From Cytophagales bacterium (lineage in GTDB: Bacteria; Bacteroidota; Bacteroidia; Cytophagales; CCMP332): a DNA stretch of 54,498 bases. The stretch is from contig JANQSY010000066.1 of the NCBI GenBank assembly GCA_028279065.1, positions 1 through 54,498 of the forward strand, given 5' to 3'. The translations under genes were made by a program, and so were the position numbers. The notes under the pieces were generated by a model, which saw only the letters and a program-made list of their open reading frames with translations, had not been told where the DNA came from and searched no databases. Below, in pieces: positions 8,967 to 17,729 of this stretch. Each line of letters starts with the position of its first letter. The stretch's first letter is position 1.

Positions 8967-9280
8967 TTTAGTTAGAGGCATGTTCATTTAAATATATACC
9001 AATAAAACAAGCAAGAATGAATTGGATAACCGCTTTAATCTCATCCTCTATTGAAAACCCTATTTATAGATTGTATTTCATTCCCAATATCATGGAGATT
9101 TCCCGACATTTTCCCTGGTTTTTCAAAAGATGAGAAGGATTTCCCATCTTTTTCCTATTTCTGATGAGAAAAAGCTGAGAAACGAACATGCTCTTGTCTA
9201 GGTCTTGTCCGAGCATATTCTCATATCATCAAAAACACTCTTTAAACTCAAAGGAGGCTGATTTTCAGCACAACAAACAT

Positions 9281-9323
9281 ATCATGTGGAATGCGTGGTT
9301 TCGTTAGGGTTGAGAGACTAAAA
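9281..9323 (+). repeat. Right direct repeat: displaced, diverged 3' end of rlmD
   Basis: 25 bases (9281-9305) are identical to the rlmD terminus at 2943-2967. The frame then continues with conservative changes to a stop in the same register: this copy reads HVECVVSLGLRD-stop, versus HVECVVSLELKG-stop in rlmD. It has no upstream rlmD sequence, so it is a 3' fragment. Such a duplicate is expected when an element integrates into a gene's 3' end and supplies a replacement end. Confidence 0.75.
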
Positions 9324-9422
9324 TCTCCAGAAAAAATTCGAAAGTAGGGCAGTGGGCTTATTCATGATGAGCAACAGCAGATAACGATGCTGAGATAATA
9401 TCTTCAAATCTTAAATTTGGTC

Positions 9423-10004
9423 ATGCCCATCGATGCCCTGATAAAATACTTCAACAGACATCTAACATTGAATAATGAAGAAATATCATTTATTCAGGAG
9501 GTCTTTATTCCTCGTAAGATCAAAAGGAGGCAATTCATTCTACAGGGCGGAGACGTTTGTAAACTCAACACATTTGTGGTTGAGGGCTGTTTGAAAATGT
9601 ATTACGTTGATGAAAATGCCAAAGAGCATAACCTACAGTTTGCCATAGAAGATTGGTGGATTGGAGACATTGGAAGTTTTCATAGTGGAGAGCCCAGCAA
9701 GCTTTACATAGAAGCAATTGAACCTTCTACCATTCTCCAAATCAAAAAAGAAAACCAGAATCGAATGTTTGTTGAGTATCCCAAGTTCAACAGAATTTTT
9801 AGGGTCATCACTGAGAATGCATTGGTTAGTTCTCAACACAGAATAATACAAAACAGCAGTTCCAACACTGAAGAACGGTACATTGATTTCATGCAACGCT
9901 ATCCAAACCTTTTTAACAGAATATCAAACGTCCAAATCGCCTCATACCTCGGGGTTACACCCGAATTCTTGAGCACTATTCGCAAAAGAATGGTTAAGTC
10001 TTAA
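9423..10004 (+). CDS. Crp/Fnr-family transcriptional regulator
   Basis: About 193 residues, typical of Bacteroidota Crp-like regulators. The N-terminal half is a cyclic-nucleotide-binding-type beta barrel (FILQGGDVCKLNTFVVEGCL, then DWWIGDIGSF). The C-terminal half carries a helix-turn-helix (VQIASYLGVTPEFLSTIRKR). The ATG at 9423 is preferred over the TTG two codons upstream. It lacks the FNR cysteines and the strict cAMP-contact pattern, so the effector is unknown. It lies in the same direction 85 bases upstream of a lipoprotein/oxidoreductase pair and may control it. It is the first intact gene outside the rlmD repeat. Confidence 0.85.
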   Translation: MPIDALIKYFNRHLTLNNEEISFIQEVFIPRKIKRRQFILQGGDVCKLNTFVVEGCLKMYYVDENAKEHNLQFAIEDWWIGDIGSFHSGEPSKLYIEAIEPSTILQIKKENQNRMFVEYPKFNRIFRVITENALVSSQHRIIQNSSSNTEERYIDFMQRYPNLFNRISNVQIASYLGVTPEFLSTIRKRMVKS

Positions 10005-10089
10005 ACTATATTAAGACTCTTTCTTAAGCTTCTTTATAGGCCCCTCATGAAGGGCTTCTTGACTTTTGTATCAAACAAATGGAAATGCC

Positions 10090-10581
10090 ATGTACAAAAG
10101 TCTTATAGCCTTAACACTTCTGTTAACTATAGTGAGTTGTAATCAAAATAATCGGAATGAAAAAGAGAATTTGAAAGTCATGCAAAAAGAAGAAAAACAT
10201 AAAATCAAGGCACTCTTGGGTGAATATAAAAAGTCACTGAATACTTCTGACGCAGAATTAGCGCAGCGCCTTTATACCAAGGATGGAATTTTCATGCCAA
10301 CCGAGGCACCATCGGCTATTGGTCACGAGAATATATTGAGATCCTATGAATTCATTTTTTCGAAGATCCAACTCAATATTGAGTTTTACATTGACGAAAT
10401 TGAAGTAGAGAACGACTTCGCCTTTGCATTCACCAATTCAAAAGGAACTACCTTAATTCACGCCACCGGGGATACTATACCCGAAGAAAATAGAGAGCTG
10501 TTTGTATTTGAAAAAGTGAATAATGAGTGGAAAATCGCAAGGTACATGTTCAATAAAACAGAACCCAAATCGCAGCGATGA
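10090..10581 (+). CDS. Lipoprotein with SnoaL/NTF2-like (DUF4440-type) domain
   Basis: The ATG at 10090 begins a lipoprotein signal peptide (MYKSLIALTLLLTIVSC) with the acylated Cys at residue 17. The ATG at 10066 would place eight extra residues before it. After a charged linker, residues about 40-160 have the NTF2-like pattern: a helix (LLGEYKKSLNTSD), LYTKDGIFMPT, and a closing ELFVFEKVNNEWKIARYMFN strand pair. Such domains bind small ligands or act as weakly catalytic isomerase/hydrolase folds, so the substrate cannot be predicted. Its TGA overlaps the ATG of the next gene (ATGA), indicating coupled translation with the oxidoreductase. Confidence 0.78.
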   Translation: MYKSLIALTLLLTIVSCNQNNRNEKENLKVMQKEEKHKIKALLGEYKKSLNTSDAELAQRLYTKDGIFMPTEAPSAIGHENILRSYEFIFSKIQLNIEFYIDEIEVENDFAFAFTNSKGTTLIHATGDTIPEENRELFVFEKVNNEWKIARYMFNKTEPKSQR

Positions 10582-11546
10582 AAGCAGCGGTAACAATCCG
10601 GCAAGGAGGCCCTGAGGTTATTGAATTAAAAGAGGTACCTAAACCTGACGTAAAGCCGGGTTGGGTACTTATAAATGTGAAAGCCTTTGGCCTTAATCGA
10701 TCAGAGATTTTCACCAGGCGAGGTGATTCACCGGGGGTAGAATTTCCACGTATTCAGGGAATTGAATGCGTCGGTATTGTAGAGGAAGATCCCTCAAGCA
10801 AGTATGGCAAAGGCCAACAAGTGGCAGCCGTAATGGGTGGAATGGGTAGGTTCTTTGACGGCGGATATGCTGAATATGCTTTAGTTCCTCTCGAAATCGT
10901 ATTTCCGTTTGAAAGCAGCTTGCAATGGGATATTTTAGGTGCCATTCCCGAGATGTTCCAGACGGTTTCAGGCTCATTGAACCAAGCGCTTGAAATTCAA
11001 TCCGGAGAGACGCTTCTAATTCGAGGTGGTACGTCATCTATTGGGATGCTGGCCTGTCAGCTAGCTAAATCGAAGGGATTACAAGTAGTTTCAACAACTA
11101 GAAATCCGGATAAAAAGCAATCACTCATTGAAAATGGCTCGGATCATGTAGTCATTGATAAGGGCCAGGTTAAGGATCAGGTCAGAGCATTATTTCCAGA
11201 TGGGGTTAATAAAGTATTGGAGTTAATTGGAACTCAAACGCTGAAAGATTCTTTGAAATGCATTGCACCAAAAGGTACAGTATGTATGACAGGAATACTC
11301 GGAAATGAATGGACCATAAAAGAGTTTACTCCAATGGGAGATATACCGTCGCTGGGGAGGTTAACGGTTTATATGGGGGAGTCCAAGAACTTGTCGAAAG
11401 AACTTCTGCAAGAATTCATTGATGATGTAGCAAAAGGAAATATCAAGCTCAACATCGACAATGTGTTCACCCTGGACCAAGTGGTCGAAGCCCATCAATA
11501 TATGGAGAACAATAAGGCAAAGGGTAAGATTGTAGTATTGACATAA
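10578..11546 (+). CDS. Zinc-independent MDR oxidoreductase (quinone reductase-like)
   Basis: A 322-residue medium-chain dehydrogenase/reductase. The N-terminal GroES-like fold contains GLNRSEIFTRRGDSP and FPRIQGIECVGIVEE, as in NADPH:quinone reductases. The catalytic zinc ligands of alcohol dehydrogenases are absent. The nucleotide-binding segment is LLIRGGTSSIGMLACQLAKSKG, and it ends with the usual VVEAHQYMENNKAKGKIVV. It probably reduces quinones or activated alkenes with NADPH in the cytoplasm. ATGA overlap couples it to the preceding lipoprotein gene. The exact substrate is unknown. Confidence 0.87.
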   Translation: MKAAVTIRQGGPEVIELKEVPKPDVKPGWVLINVKAFGLNRSEIFTRRGDSPGVEFPRIQGIECVGIVEEDPSSKYGKGQQVAAVMGGMGRFFDGGYAEYALVPLEIVFPFESSLQWDILGAIPEMFQTVSGSLNQALEIQSGETLLIRGGTSSIGMLACQLAKSKGLQVVSTTRNPDKKQSLIENGSDHVVIDKGQVKDQVRALFPDGVNKVLELIGTQTLKDSLKCIAPKGTVCMTGILGNEWTIKEFTPMGDIPSLGRLTVYMGESKNLSKELLQEFIDDVAKGNIKLNIDNVFTLDQVVEAHQYMENNKAKGKIVVLT

Positions 11547-11628
11547 AACCTTGGCTTGACAAGTAATCGACTATATTTTCACTGTTCATGGCTCAAAATT
11601 TCCTGTCCTTTTGATGGATAGGAAGGAT

Positions 11629-11841
11629 CTACAGAACCAACATTTCCATAAGGTTGGTGTATAGGTTGATGAGATTATGAAGGATCAATGCAGGCAAAAT
11701 GCTCTTGCACTGCAATGTAGCCCACCCAAGTATGTAGCCCAGTATGCCGGTAATGATGAATACTTCAACAACCGTCGGACATATTAAAATTGAATCTCTG
11801 AACTTTTGTTCTGACGGGAATTGACCTGAAAAACAGGGCCT
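11629..11841 (-). pseudogene. C-terminal remnant of a CPBP-family membrane protease
   Basis: On the minus strand an open stretch without a start codon reads VEVFIITGILGYILGWATLQ, then KSILPALILHNLINLYTN, before a stop at 11629. The G-x-LG-W run followed by S-I-L-P-x-x-x-x-HNxxN is the last conserved block of CPBP (CAAX protease/bacteriocin-processing) membrane proteins. The upstream EExxxR block is missing and an in-frame stop lies at 11842. I infer a decayed fragment. Its presence between two gene clusters suggests past rearrangement here. Confidence 0.55.
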
Positions 11842-11898
11842 TTACTTTCCAAAACCCAAAGTGACACACATTTTTTAAAGCCAGTAAGTAAAATTACC

Positions 11899-11939
11899 AA
11901 ATACTATCTAAATTAGTATTTACTAAATTAATTAGTATT
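11899..11939. promoter_or_regulatory. Operator-like repeat cluster over the dinB start
   Basis: AAATACTA (11899-11906) and TAGTATTT (11914-11921) are perfect inverted arms with a 7-bp spacer. TAGTA-TT-TACTA follows at 11914-11925, and a third TTAGTATT half-site (11932-11939) touches the TTG start. The arrangement is what a dimeric repressor of an inducible mutagenesis cassette would bind. No LexA/S24-type regulator gene is present beside it. Confidence 0.5.
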
Positions 11940-13146
11940 GAATTCGATTTTACACCTGGATTTGGATACGTTCTTCGTATCTGTTGAGCGACGTAAAAAT
12001 CCTAAGCTACACCGTAAACCCGTCCTCATCGGAGGTGTCAGCGATCGTGGAGTGGTAGCCTCATGCAGCTATGAAGCCCGCCAATTCGGGATTCACTCTG
12101 CCATGCCCATCAAAATGGCCAAAGCGCTTTGCCCTGAAGCCATCATCATGAGAGGTAATTCAGCGGACTATTCCAAAGCTTCAAAGGAAGTGACAGAAAT
12201 TATTCAAGAATCTGTTCCAGTACTGGAAAAAACATCTATCGATGAGTTCTATGCTGACCTTACAGGACTGGACAAGTTTTTCGGATGCTTCAAAATGGCT
12301 ACTGAACTACGCAGTAAAGTCATTCATGAAACAGGGCTGCCCATTTCGTTTGGCTTATCAGAAAACAAAACCGTATCCAAGATCGCTACGGGTGAGGCTA
12401 AGCCCAATAACCAACTATTGATCGATTACGGAAAGGAAAAAACTTTTCTTGCCCCGTTATCCGTCAAGAAGATCCCTATGGTAGGCGGCAAAACCCATCA
12501 AAAGTTGGTCAGCCTTGGTGTACGTAAGATCCAAACTATTCAGGAAATGCCCATCGATTTGATGGAAAGGGCATTTGGGAAAAATGGCGTAGTGATTTGG
12601 AAAAAAGCCAATGGTATTGACCATTCTATGGTGGTTCCGCATACGGAAAGAAAATCCATTTCCACCGAGCGAACATTCGACAGAGATACCACCGATATCG
12701 ATAAGCTAAAGGGCCTGCTCATCGCTATGACGGAAAACCTGGCCTTCCAGTTAAGAAGAGGGAGAAAACTGTGTGCTTGTGTTACTGTCAAGATCCGCTA
12801 TTCAGACTTTAATACCTACACACTGCAACACAAAATACCTTATACATCAGCAGATTATACTTTGCTCCCAAAGGCATTGGAGCTTTTCGACAAATTATAC
12901 GATAAGCGCTTGCTTATACGGCTGATCGGTGTTCGTCTCAGTGATATCCTGGATGGGCGCTATCAAATGGATCTGTTTAATAGTCAGTTAGAACTGCTTA
13001 ACCTTTACGATGCCATGGATCATATTCGTGATAAGTATGGCGATCGCTCCGTAATGCTGGCAGCCGGCATGGGTGCGAAGACCATTTCCCGTTGGAATCC
13101 CTTCACCGGAGAACCTCCGCCACTATTGGCTAATCGAAGACAGTAA
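11938..13146 (+). CDS. dinB: Y-family DNA polymerase IV (DinB)
   Basis: Error-prone translesion polymerase, 402 residues. The catalytic carboxylates are in LHLDLDTFFVSVE (start) and SIDEFYADLTGLD (about residues 100-112). GLSENKTVSKIATGEAKPN precedes the HhH/thumb, and KSISTERTF begins the little-finger domain. The start is TTG at 11938: relatives begin with a short SILHLDLDT sequence and no ATG is available upstream. The stop TAA overlaps the next gene's ATG by one base (TAATG), so the two polymerases should be made together. It has the dyad operator at its 5' edge. In Bacteroidota such genes often follow an S24/LexA-like regulator gene, which is missing here. Confidence 0.92.
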   Translation: MNSILHLDLDTFFVSVERRKNPKLHRKPVLIGGVSDRGVVASCSYEARQFGIHSAMPIKMAKALCPEAIIMRGNSADYSKASKEVTEIIQESVPVLEKTSIDEFYADLTGLDKFFGCFKMATELRSKVIHETGLPISFGLSENKTVSKIATGEAKPNNQLLIDYGKEKTFLAPLSVKKIPMVGGKTHQKLVSLGVRKIQTIQEMPIDLMERAFGKNGVVIWKKANGIDHSMVVPHTERKSISTERTFDRDTTDIDKLKGLLIAMTENLAFQLRRGRKLCACVTVKIRYSDFNTYTLQHKIPYTSADYTLLPKALELFDKLYDKRLLIRLIGVRLSDILDGRYQMDLFNSQLELLNLYDAMDHIRDKYGDRSVMLAAGMGAKTISRWNPFTGEPPPLLANRRQ

Positions 13147-16091
13147 TGCTCAATACCCATTCCTATTTCAGCTTTAAGTATGGAATATTATCGATCAAAG
13201 AATTGGTTGAATGGGGTCAAAAGCATCATTTCAAAACCCTGGCACTCACTGATATCAACAGTACTGCTGGCTGTCTGGAGTTTATCCGAACGGCCAAGAA
13301 TGCAGGCATAAAGCCTATCATAGGTATCGACTTCAGAAATGGGGCAAAGCAGCAGTTCATAGGTATTGCCCGAAACAATGAAGGGTTTTACCAACTCAAT
13401 AGCTACTTATCAAAATATCTGCATACCCAGACTCCCATACCTGCAGATATCAATGAGGTGTCGGATTGCTTCATCCTTTTTCCCATCGATAACGTCCCCA
13501 AAAGGCCGCTGAAGGATTATGAGTACATCGCTATCAAGCCATATGAGACCAAGAGATGGGTTTTAAAGTCACTTCCCCAAGATAGAATCATTGCCTGCCC
13601 GGTTTTCACCCTACCAACACAAGAAAACTATGAACTCCACTGTGTACTCAGAGCCATTGAGCTCAACACATTGGCAAGCAAGCTGGAGCCCTCGGATACC
13701 GGAAAACAGGAGGATATTTTTCTGAACAAGCAAGAGTTGATCAACGCTTATCGGGCGCTTCCCTCAGCGCTGGAGAATCTAAAACATCTGATAAAGAGCT
13801 GTCATATCGATTTTCAGTTTGCCCCAAAAGCTCAGTCACAAAACCTCCGTAGTTGGACCAATTCCCTGAAAAGTGACTACCAAAAGGTCCGCCAACTCTG
13901 CTTAGAAGGACTGGCCTATCGTTATGGAAAGAACCCCTCATTCAAAATCCGTAGACGGATCGTAACTGAATTGAATACCATCCAAAAAATGGGATTTATG
14001 TCCTATTTTTTGATCAGCTGGGATTTGGTAAAATATGCGCGCAGCAAAGGCTACTACTATGTAGGCAGGGGAAGTGGGGCAAACAGCATCATTGCCTATT
14101 TACTAAGGATTACGGATGTAGATCCGATTGAACTGGATCTTTATTTCGAGCGATTTATCAACCTTTTCCGAAGGAATCCGCCCGATTTCGATATTGATTT
14201 TTCATCTTCGGATAGAGACGATGTGACCCGATACTTATTCGAAAAGTATGAACACACAGCCTTACTGGCTACATACAGTACATTCCAGGCCAGGTCGATC
14301 ATCAGAGAAGTCGGAAAAGTGTTTGGCATACCTCCTCATGAGATCGAAAAATTGCAAAGAAACACGGGCAGAAATCCGGAAGACCGTCAGTTTGATCACC
14401 ATGCCCGGGTTATTTTGAACTACGGCTTAGAGCTCCAAAATTTTCCCAGCCATTTAAGTATTCACGCAGGGGGTGTTCTCATATCCGACAAGCCCATTCA
14501 TTATTTTACGGCTACCTCCTTACCCCCAAAGGGCTATCCCATTACACACTTTGACATGCATACCGCCGAGGATATCGGGCTATATAAGTTCGACATACTG
14601 GGCCAGCGGGGTTTGGGAAAGATCAAAGACGCTCTGGCCATTATCAGACAAAACAAGCCTGACACTCCCAGCATCGATATTCACAATGCCAAGCCATTTT
14701 TTGAAGACCCTCTGATCCAGAATAATTTGCAAAAAGCAAAGGCCATCGGTTGTTTTTATGTGGAGTCGCCTGCGATGCGAATGTTGTTAACAAAACTCAG
14801 AGCCAGGGAGTATCTGACGCTGGTGGCCGCCAGCTCTGTCATTCGACCGGGTGTAGCCCAATCCGGCATGATGAGACAATACATATTGAGGTATCGTGTT
14901 CCGGAGAAACGAAAAGAGGCCCATCCCACTTTGTTGGAAATCATGCCTGATACTTATGGTGTCATGGTCTACCAGGAAGATGTGATCAAAGTGGCTCATT
15001 ACTTTGCTGGGTTGACATTGGCGGAATCCGACGTGCTGAGAAGGGGTATGTCCGGAAAATACAGGTCCCGGGAAGAGTTTTCGAAAGTGAAAACCAAATT
15101 TTTCAGGAACTGCGAGCAAAAAGGATACCCGCTTCACCTGAGTTCAGATGTCTGGCGTCAGATTGAAAGTTTTGCCGGCTACGCTTTTGCCAAGGGACAT
15201 TCAGCCTCATATGCCATCGAAAGCTACCAAAGCTTATTCCTTAAATCCCACTACCCACTGGAATTCATGGTGGCAGTGATCAACAACGGTGGTGGTTTCT
15301 ATAGCAGAGAATTCTACATCCATGAAGCCAGAATGCACGGCGCGATCATAGAGCCACCCTGCATCAATAAAAGTCAGAAGCGTACCATCATCCAGGGCAA
15401 AGTGATCTATCTCGGATTGGATCTAATCAAAGACCTGGAAAGTCTTGTTATCATGGAAACCATTGCAGAACGGGATAAAGATGGCCCCTTTTGCTCTTTG
15501 GACCAATACGTCAAAAGAGTAAGTATATCTCTTGAGCAATTGTCACAATTGATTAGAATTGATGCTTTTCGCTTTACAGGTGAAAGCAAAAAGAACCTGC
15601 TTTGGAGAGCTCATTTTCTGCTGGGCAATAACGGTAAGAGCAGCACAAAACCAGTCCTTTTTGATCCTCAGGTCAAGAATTATTCCTTGCCAGCCGTTGA
15701 GCATGATAAGATCGAAGATATTTATGATCAAATGGAACTGCTGGGTTTTCCTTTGATCAGCCCGTTTCAATTGCTCAGCACCTCCCCTGACAATTCCATT
15801 AAAGCACAAGAGTTTCCAAACTACCTTAACAAAAGAGTCAGGACGATCGGATATCTTATTACTACTAAAAGAACAACTACAACACAAAAGCAAGACATGC
15901 ATTTCGGCAACTTCCTGGACGAAGAGGGAGAATTTATAGATACCGTCCATTTTCCTCCCGTGTCAAAAAAGTATCCGTTTCGTGGTAGGGGAATTTACCA
16001 GCTGGAGGGAAAGGTCGTTGAAGAATTCGATGCGATTAGTATAGAAGTTGATTATATGAAGCGCCTGGATTACAGATCGATTGAAGTGTAA
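13146..16091 (+). CDS. Short DNA polymerase III alpha subunit (DnaE-like, probably error-prone)
   Basis: 981 residues, shorter than replicative DnaE (over 1100). An N-terminal PHP domain (THSYFSFKYGILS, ALTDINSTAG) leads to the C-family palm: RGSGANSIIAYLLRITDVDP, then PDFDIDFSSSDRDD (about 344-357) with the catalytic aspartates. Later come TYSTFQARS, HAGGVLIS, YQEDVIKVA and AFAKGHSASYA. A C-terminal OB-like segment (RTIGYLITTKRTTT) is present, but an extended tau-binding tail is not evident. Being co-translated with dinB, it is most likely the partner in damage-induced mutagenesis, comparable in role to DnaE2/ImuC, rather than the replicase. No imuA/imuB-like gene is adjacent. Confidence 0.88.
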   Translation: MLNTHSYFSFKYGILSIKELVEWGQKHHFKTLALTDINSTAGCLEFIRTAKNAGIKPIIGIDFRNGAKQQFIGIARNNEGFYQLNSYLSKYLHTQTPIPADINEVSDCFILFPIDNVPKRPLKDYEYIAIKPYETKRWVLKSLPQDRIIACPVFTLPTQENYELHCVLRAIELNTLASKLEPSDTGKQEDIFLNKQELINAYRALPSALENLKHLIKSCHIDFQFAPKAQSQNLRSWTNSLKSDYQKVRQLCLEGLAYRYGKNPSFKIRRRIVTELNTIQKMGFMSYFLISWDLVKYARSKGYYYVGRGSGANSIIAYLLRITDVDPIELDLYFERFINLFRRNPPDFDIDFSSSDRDDVTRYLFEKYEHTALLATYSTFQARSIIREVGKVFGIPPHEIEKLQRNTGRNPEDRQFDHHARVILNYGLELQNFPSHLSIHAGGVLISDKPIHYFTATSLPPKGYPITHFDMHTAEDIGLYKFDILGQRGLGKIKDALAIIRQNKPDTPSIDIHNAKPFFEDPLIQNNLQKAKAIGCFYVESPAMRMLLTKLRAREYLTLVAASSVIRPGVAQSGMMRQYILRYRVPEKRKEAHPTLLEIMPDTYGVMVYQEDVIKVAHYFAGLTLAESDVLRRGMSGKYRSREEFSKVKTKFFRNCEQKGYPLHLSSDVWRQIESFAGYAFAKGHSASYAIESYQSLFLKSHYPLEFMVAVINNGGGFYSREFYIHEARMHGAIIEPPCINKSQKRTIIQGKVIYLGLDLIKDLESLVIMETIAERDKDGPFCSLDQYVKRVSISLEQLSQLIRIDAFRFTGESKKNLLWRAHFLLGNNGKSSTKPVLFDPQVKNYSLPAVEHDKIEDIYDQMELLGFPLISPFQLLSTSPDNSIKAQEFPNYLNKRVRTIGYLITTKRTTTTQKQDMHFGNFLDEEGEFIDTVHFPPVSKKYPFRGRGIYQLEGKVVEEFDAISIEVDYMKRLDYRSIEV

Positions 16092-16159
16092 GGATCTTAA
16101 CCACAGCATTGGCTCAAACCATATTGCGAGCCTGAATTCGATTCTCCATCTCATGACCT

Positions 16160-16167
16160 TATCTTTG
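16160..16167 (+). promoter_or_regulatory. Candidate Bacteroidota -7 box (TATCTTTG)
   Basis: TATCTTTG exactly matches TAnnTTTG. A TTCG 19 bases upstream is one mismatch from the -33 TTTG. It lies about 140 bases before the small conserved gene at 16306 and could drive it. Confidence 0.4.
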
Positions 16168-16305
16168 CGATAACCAGCAGGTTTGGTCTTATTGTTTCAT
16201 ATCTCTTGGTTAAAACTGAAAGGATCTCTATGCTTTCCTTCTCTCATTTGGAGATAGACAAACTTGTCAAATGGAAAATATCATTCTAATCAAATTTGGA
16301 CTTTA

Positions 16306-16680
16306 ATGGAGAACAGTCCCGAATTGGATGGCAAATACCTGGGTACAATCACCATCGATTTTGTGAAGATAGCTGATATACTAAAGGAGGCTTCGTATCA
16401 GCTAAAAGCAAGGAAGATCTCGGATTTCCCGATTTTCCCTGTAACCAAATCCCAGTCCCCTGTAGGAGAATTACTTTTGGGAGCTAAGGAGAAAGACCTG
16501 CAATGGAATTTTTTCTTCTCCTTTTTTGAGGATTTCCTTCAAAATGGACTGATCACAGAAGAAAAAAAGGAGCTATTCCTTAAAAGCTTTAAGGACCCCG
16601 AGGAGTATTGTTGTCTTTTTGTGATAGATAAGGATTTTCAAAACTTCATTTTCATTCCATTTCCGGAAGATCAGGACTGA
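16306..16680 (+). CDS. Hypothetical protein, 124 residues
   Basis: Not recognised. The ATG at 16306 (MENSPELDGKYLGTITIDF) is preferred to an in-frame TTG at 16264. The protein is soluble and mixed alpha/beta, with IADILKEASYQLKARK, a hydrophobic LQWNFFFSFFEDFL helix, and a C-terminal LFVIDKDFQNFIFIPFP strand pair. No signal peptide or catalytic motif is visible. Its last ten bases overlap the convergent thiL stop. Confidence 0.6.
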   Translation: MENSPELDGKYLGTITIDFVKIADILKEASYQLKARKISDFPIFPVTKSQSPVGELLLGAKEKDLQWNFFFSFFEDFLQNGLITEEKKELFLKSFKDPEEYCCLFVIDKDFQNFIFIPFPEDQD

Positions 16681-17717
16681 TCTCTGAAATGGTTCCAGCC
16701 CTGGGCCCGGATCGGAACATTATTTCCTGACCGCGTGACTAAAGTAGCTCCCTCGCCTTCCTCAACATACCCTATTGCCGTAATGTCCGGATGGTTTTTT
16801 ACCTTCTCAAAGTCTTCAAGCTTGAGTGTGAACAATAACTCATAATCCTCTCCCCCATTCAGGGCAGCCGTAGTTGGATCCAGACTGAAATCCATGCTGG
16901 CAGACCTTGTCTCTTCAGCAATTGGGATCTTGTCCTCATAGACCTTGAATTTGTTTTTGCTTTGGATCGACAAATGGATTAGCTCAGATGCCAGACCGTC
17001 AGAGATATCGATCATTGAACTTGGTTGAATACCGATCTCATTCATGGAATGGATCAGGTCTATCCTTGCCTCGGGTTTAAGTTGCCTTCCTACCAAATAG
17101 GAAAACTCGTCAAGATCAGGCTGCATTTCCGGGTTGGCTTTGAATTCCTGCTTTTCCCTTTCCAAAATATGCATCCCCAAAAAAGCTCCCCCAAGATCTC
17201 CTGAAACACAGATCACATCTTTTGGTTTGGAACCAGATCTTAAAGCAACCTTTCCTTTTTGCATGAAACCAATGGCTGAAACATTGATCATCATACCCTT
17301 TAACGATGCCGTAGTATCTCCTCCTATCACTCTTATTCCATAGGTCTCTGCTGCCTGTTTTACTCCCTTGTAAAATTCGTCAACAGCTTCAACGGAGAAT
17401 TTGCTGCTTAAGGCCACGGAGACAGTCACATGACTTGGTAGTCCATTCATTGCAGCAATGTCAGACAAGCTGACCACAACAGATTTATAACCCAAATGCT
17501 GCAAGGGCATGTAGGACAGGTCAAAATGAACACCCTCTACCAGGGTATCGGTGCTTATAGCAAGGACCTCATTTTTTGATGTGGCGATCAAAGCTGCATC
17601 ATCCCCTATTCCTTTAACCAAGGTCTCATCCACCTGATCTCCAATGATATCCTTAATCCTATCGATGAGCCCAAACTCACCTATCGCATCAATACCGGTC
17701 TGTTTTTCTCCTTCCAT
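16671..17717 (-). CDS. thiL: Thiamine-phosphate kinase
   Basis: Phosphorylates thiamine phosphate to thiamine diphosphate with ATP, the last step of cofactor synthesis. The AIR-synthetase/PurM-like fold motifs are GIGDDAALI, STDTLVEGVHFDL, SDIAAMNG, the GGDTT loop and SMIDISDGLASEL. The length of 348 is typical and the start is ATG. It lies 12 bases downstream of mce on the same strand, so the two are probably co-transcribed. Confidence 0.93.
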   Translation of the reverse strand: MEGEKQTGIDAIGEFGLIDRIKDIIGDQVDETLVKGIGDDAALIATSKNEVLAISTDTLVEGVHFDLSYMPLQHLGYKSVVVSLSDIAAMNGLPSHVTVSVALSSKFSVEAVDEFYKGVKQAAETYGIRVIGGDTTASLKGMMINVSAIGFMQKGKVALRSGSKPKDVICVSGDLGGAFLGMHILEREKQEFKANPEMQPDLDEFSYLVGRQLKPEARIDLIHSMNEIGIQPSSMIDISDGLASELIHLSIQSKNKFKVYEDKIPIAEETRSASMDFSLDPTTAALNGGEDYELLFTLKLEDFEKVKNHPDITAIGYVEEGEGATLVTRSGNNVPIRAQGWNHFRDQS

Positions 17718-17729
17718 GCAATTCTTTCC

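Larger units (their letters stand above)
8872..9422. other. 551-bp intergenic region: operon leader, dyads and right island edge
   Basis: No open frame of credible length. From left to right it holds the GTG-proximal leader of the TPR operon, the palindrome at 8949-8966 and several ATTTCCC/GATGAGAA direct and inverted motifs between 9090 and 9180. An 11-bp imperfect tandem (TCTTGTCTAGG/TCTTGTCCGAG, 9192-9213) lies within a dyad ATGCTC...GAGCAT (9188-9216). The displaced rlmD 3' end is at 9281-9323. No RNA gene was recognised. Confidence 0.5.

Noticed and set aside
2942-9323. An insertion sequence or transposon
   Set aside because: No transposase, no terminal inverted repeats and no short target duplication were seen. 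The direct repeats are coding ends of rlmD, which fits 3'-end integration better.
11547-11937. tRNA or other structured RNA in the gap before dinB
   Set aside because: No cloverleaf or GTTCGAATCC-type T-loop. The gap is explained by the CPBP remnant and the dinB operator.
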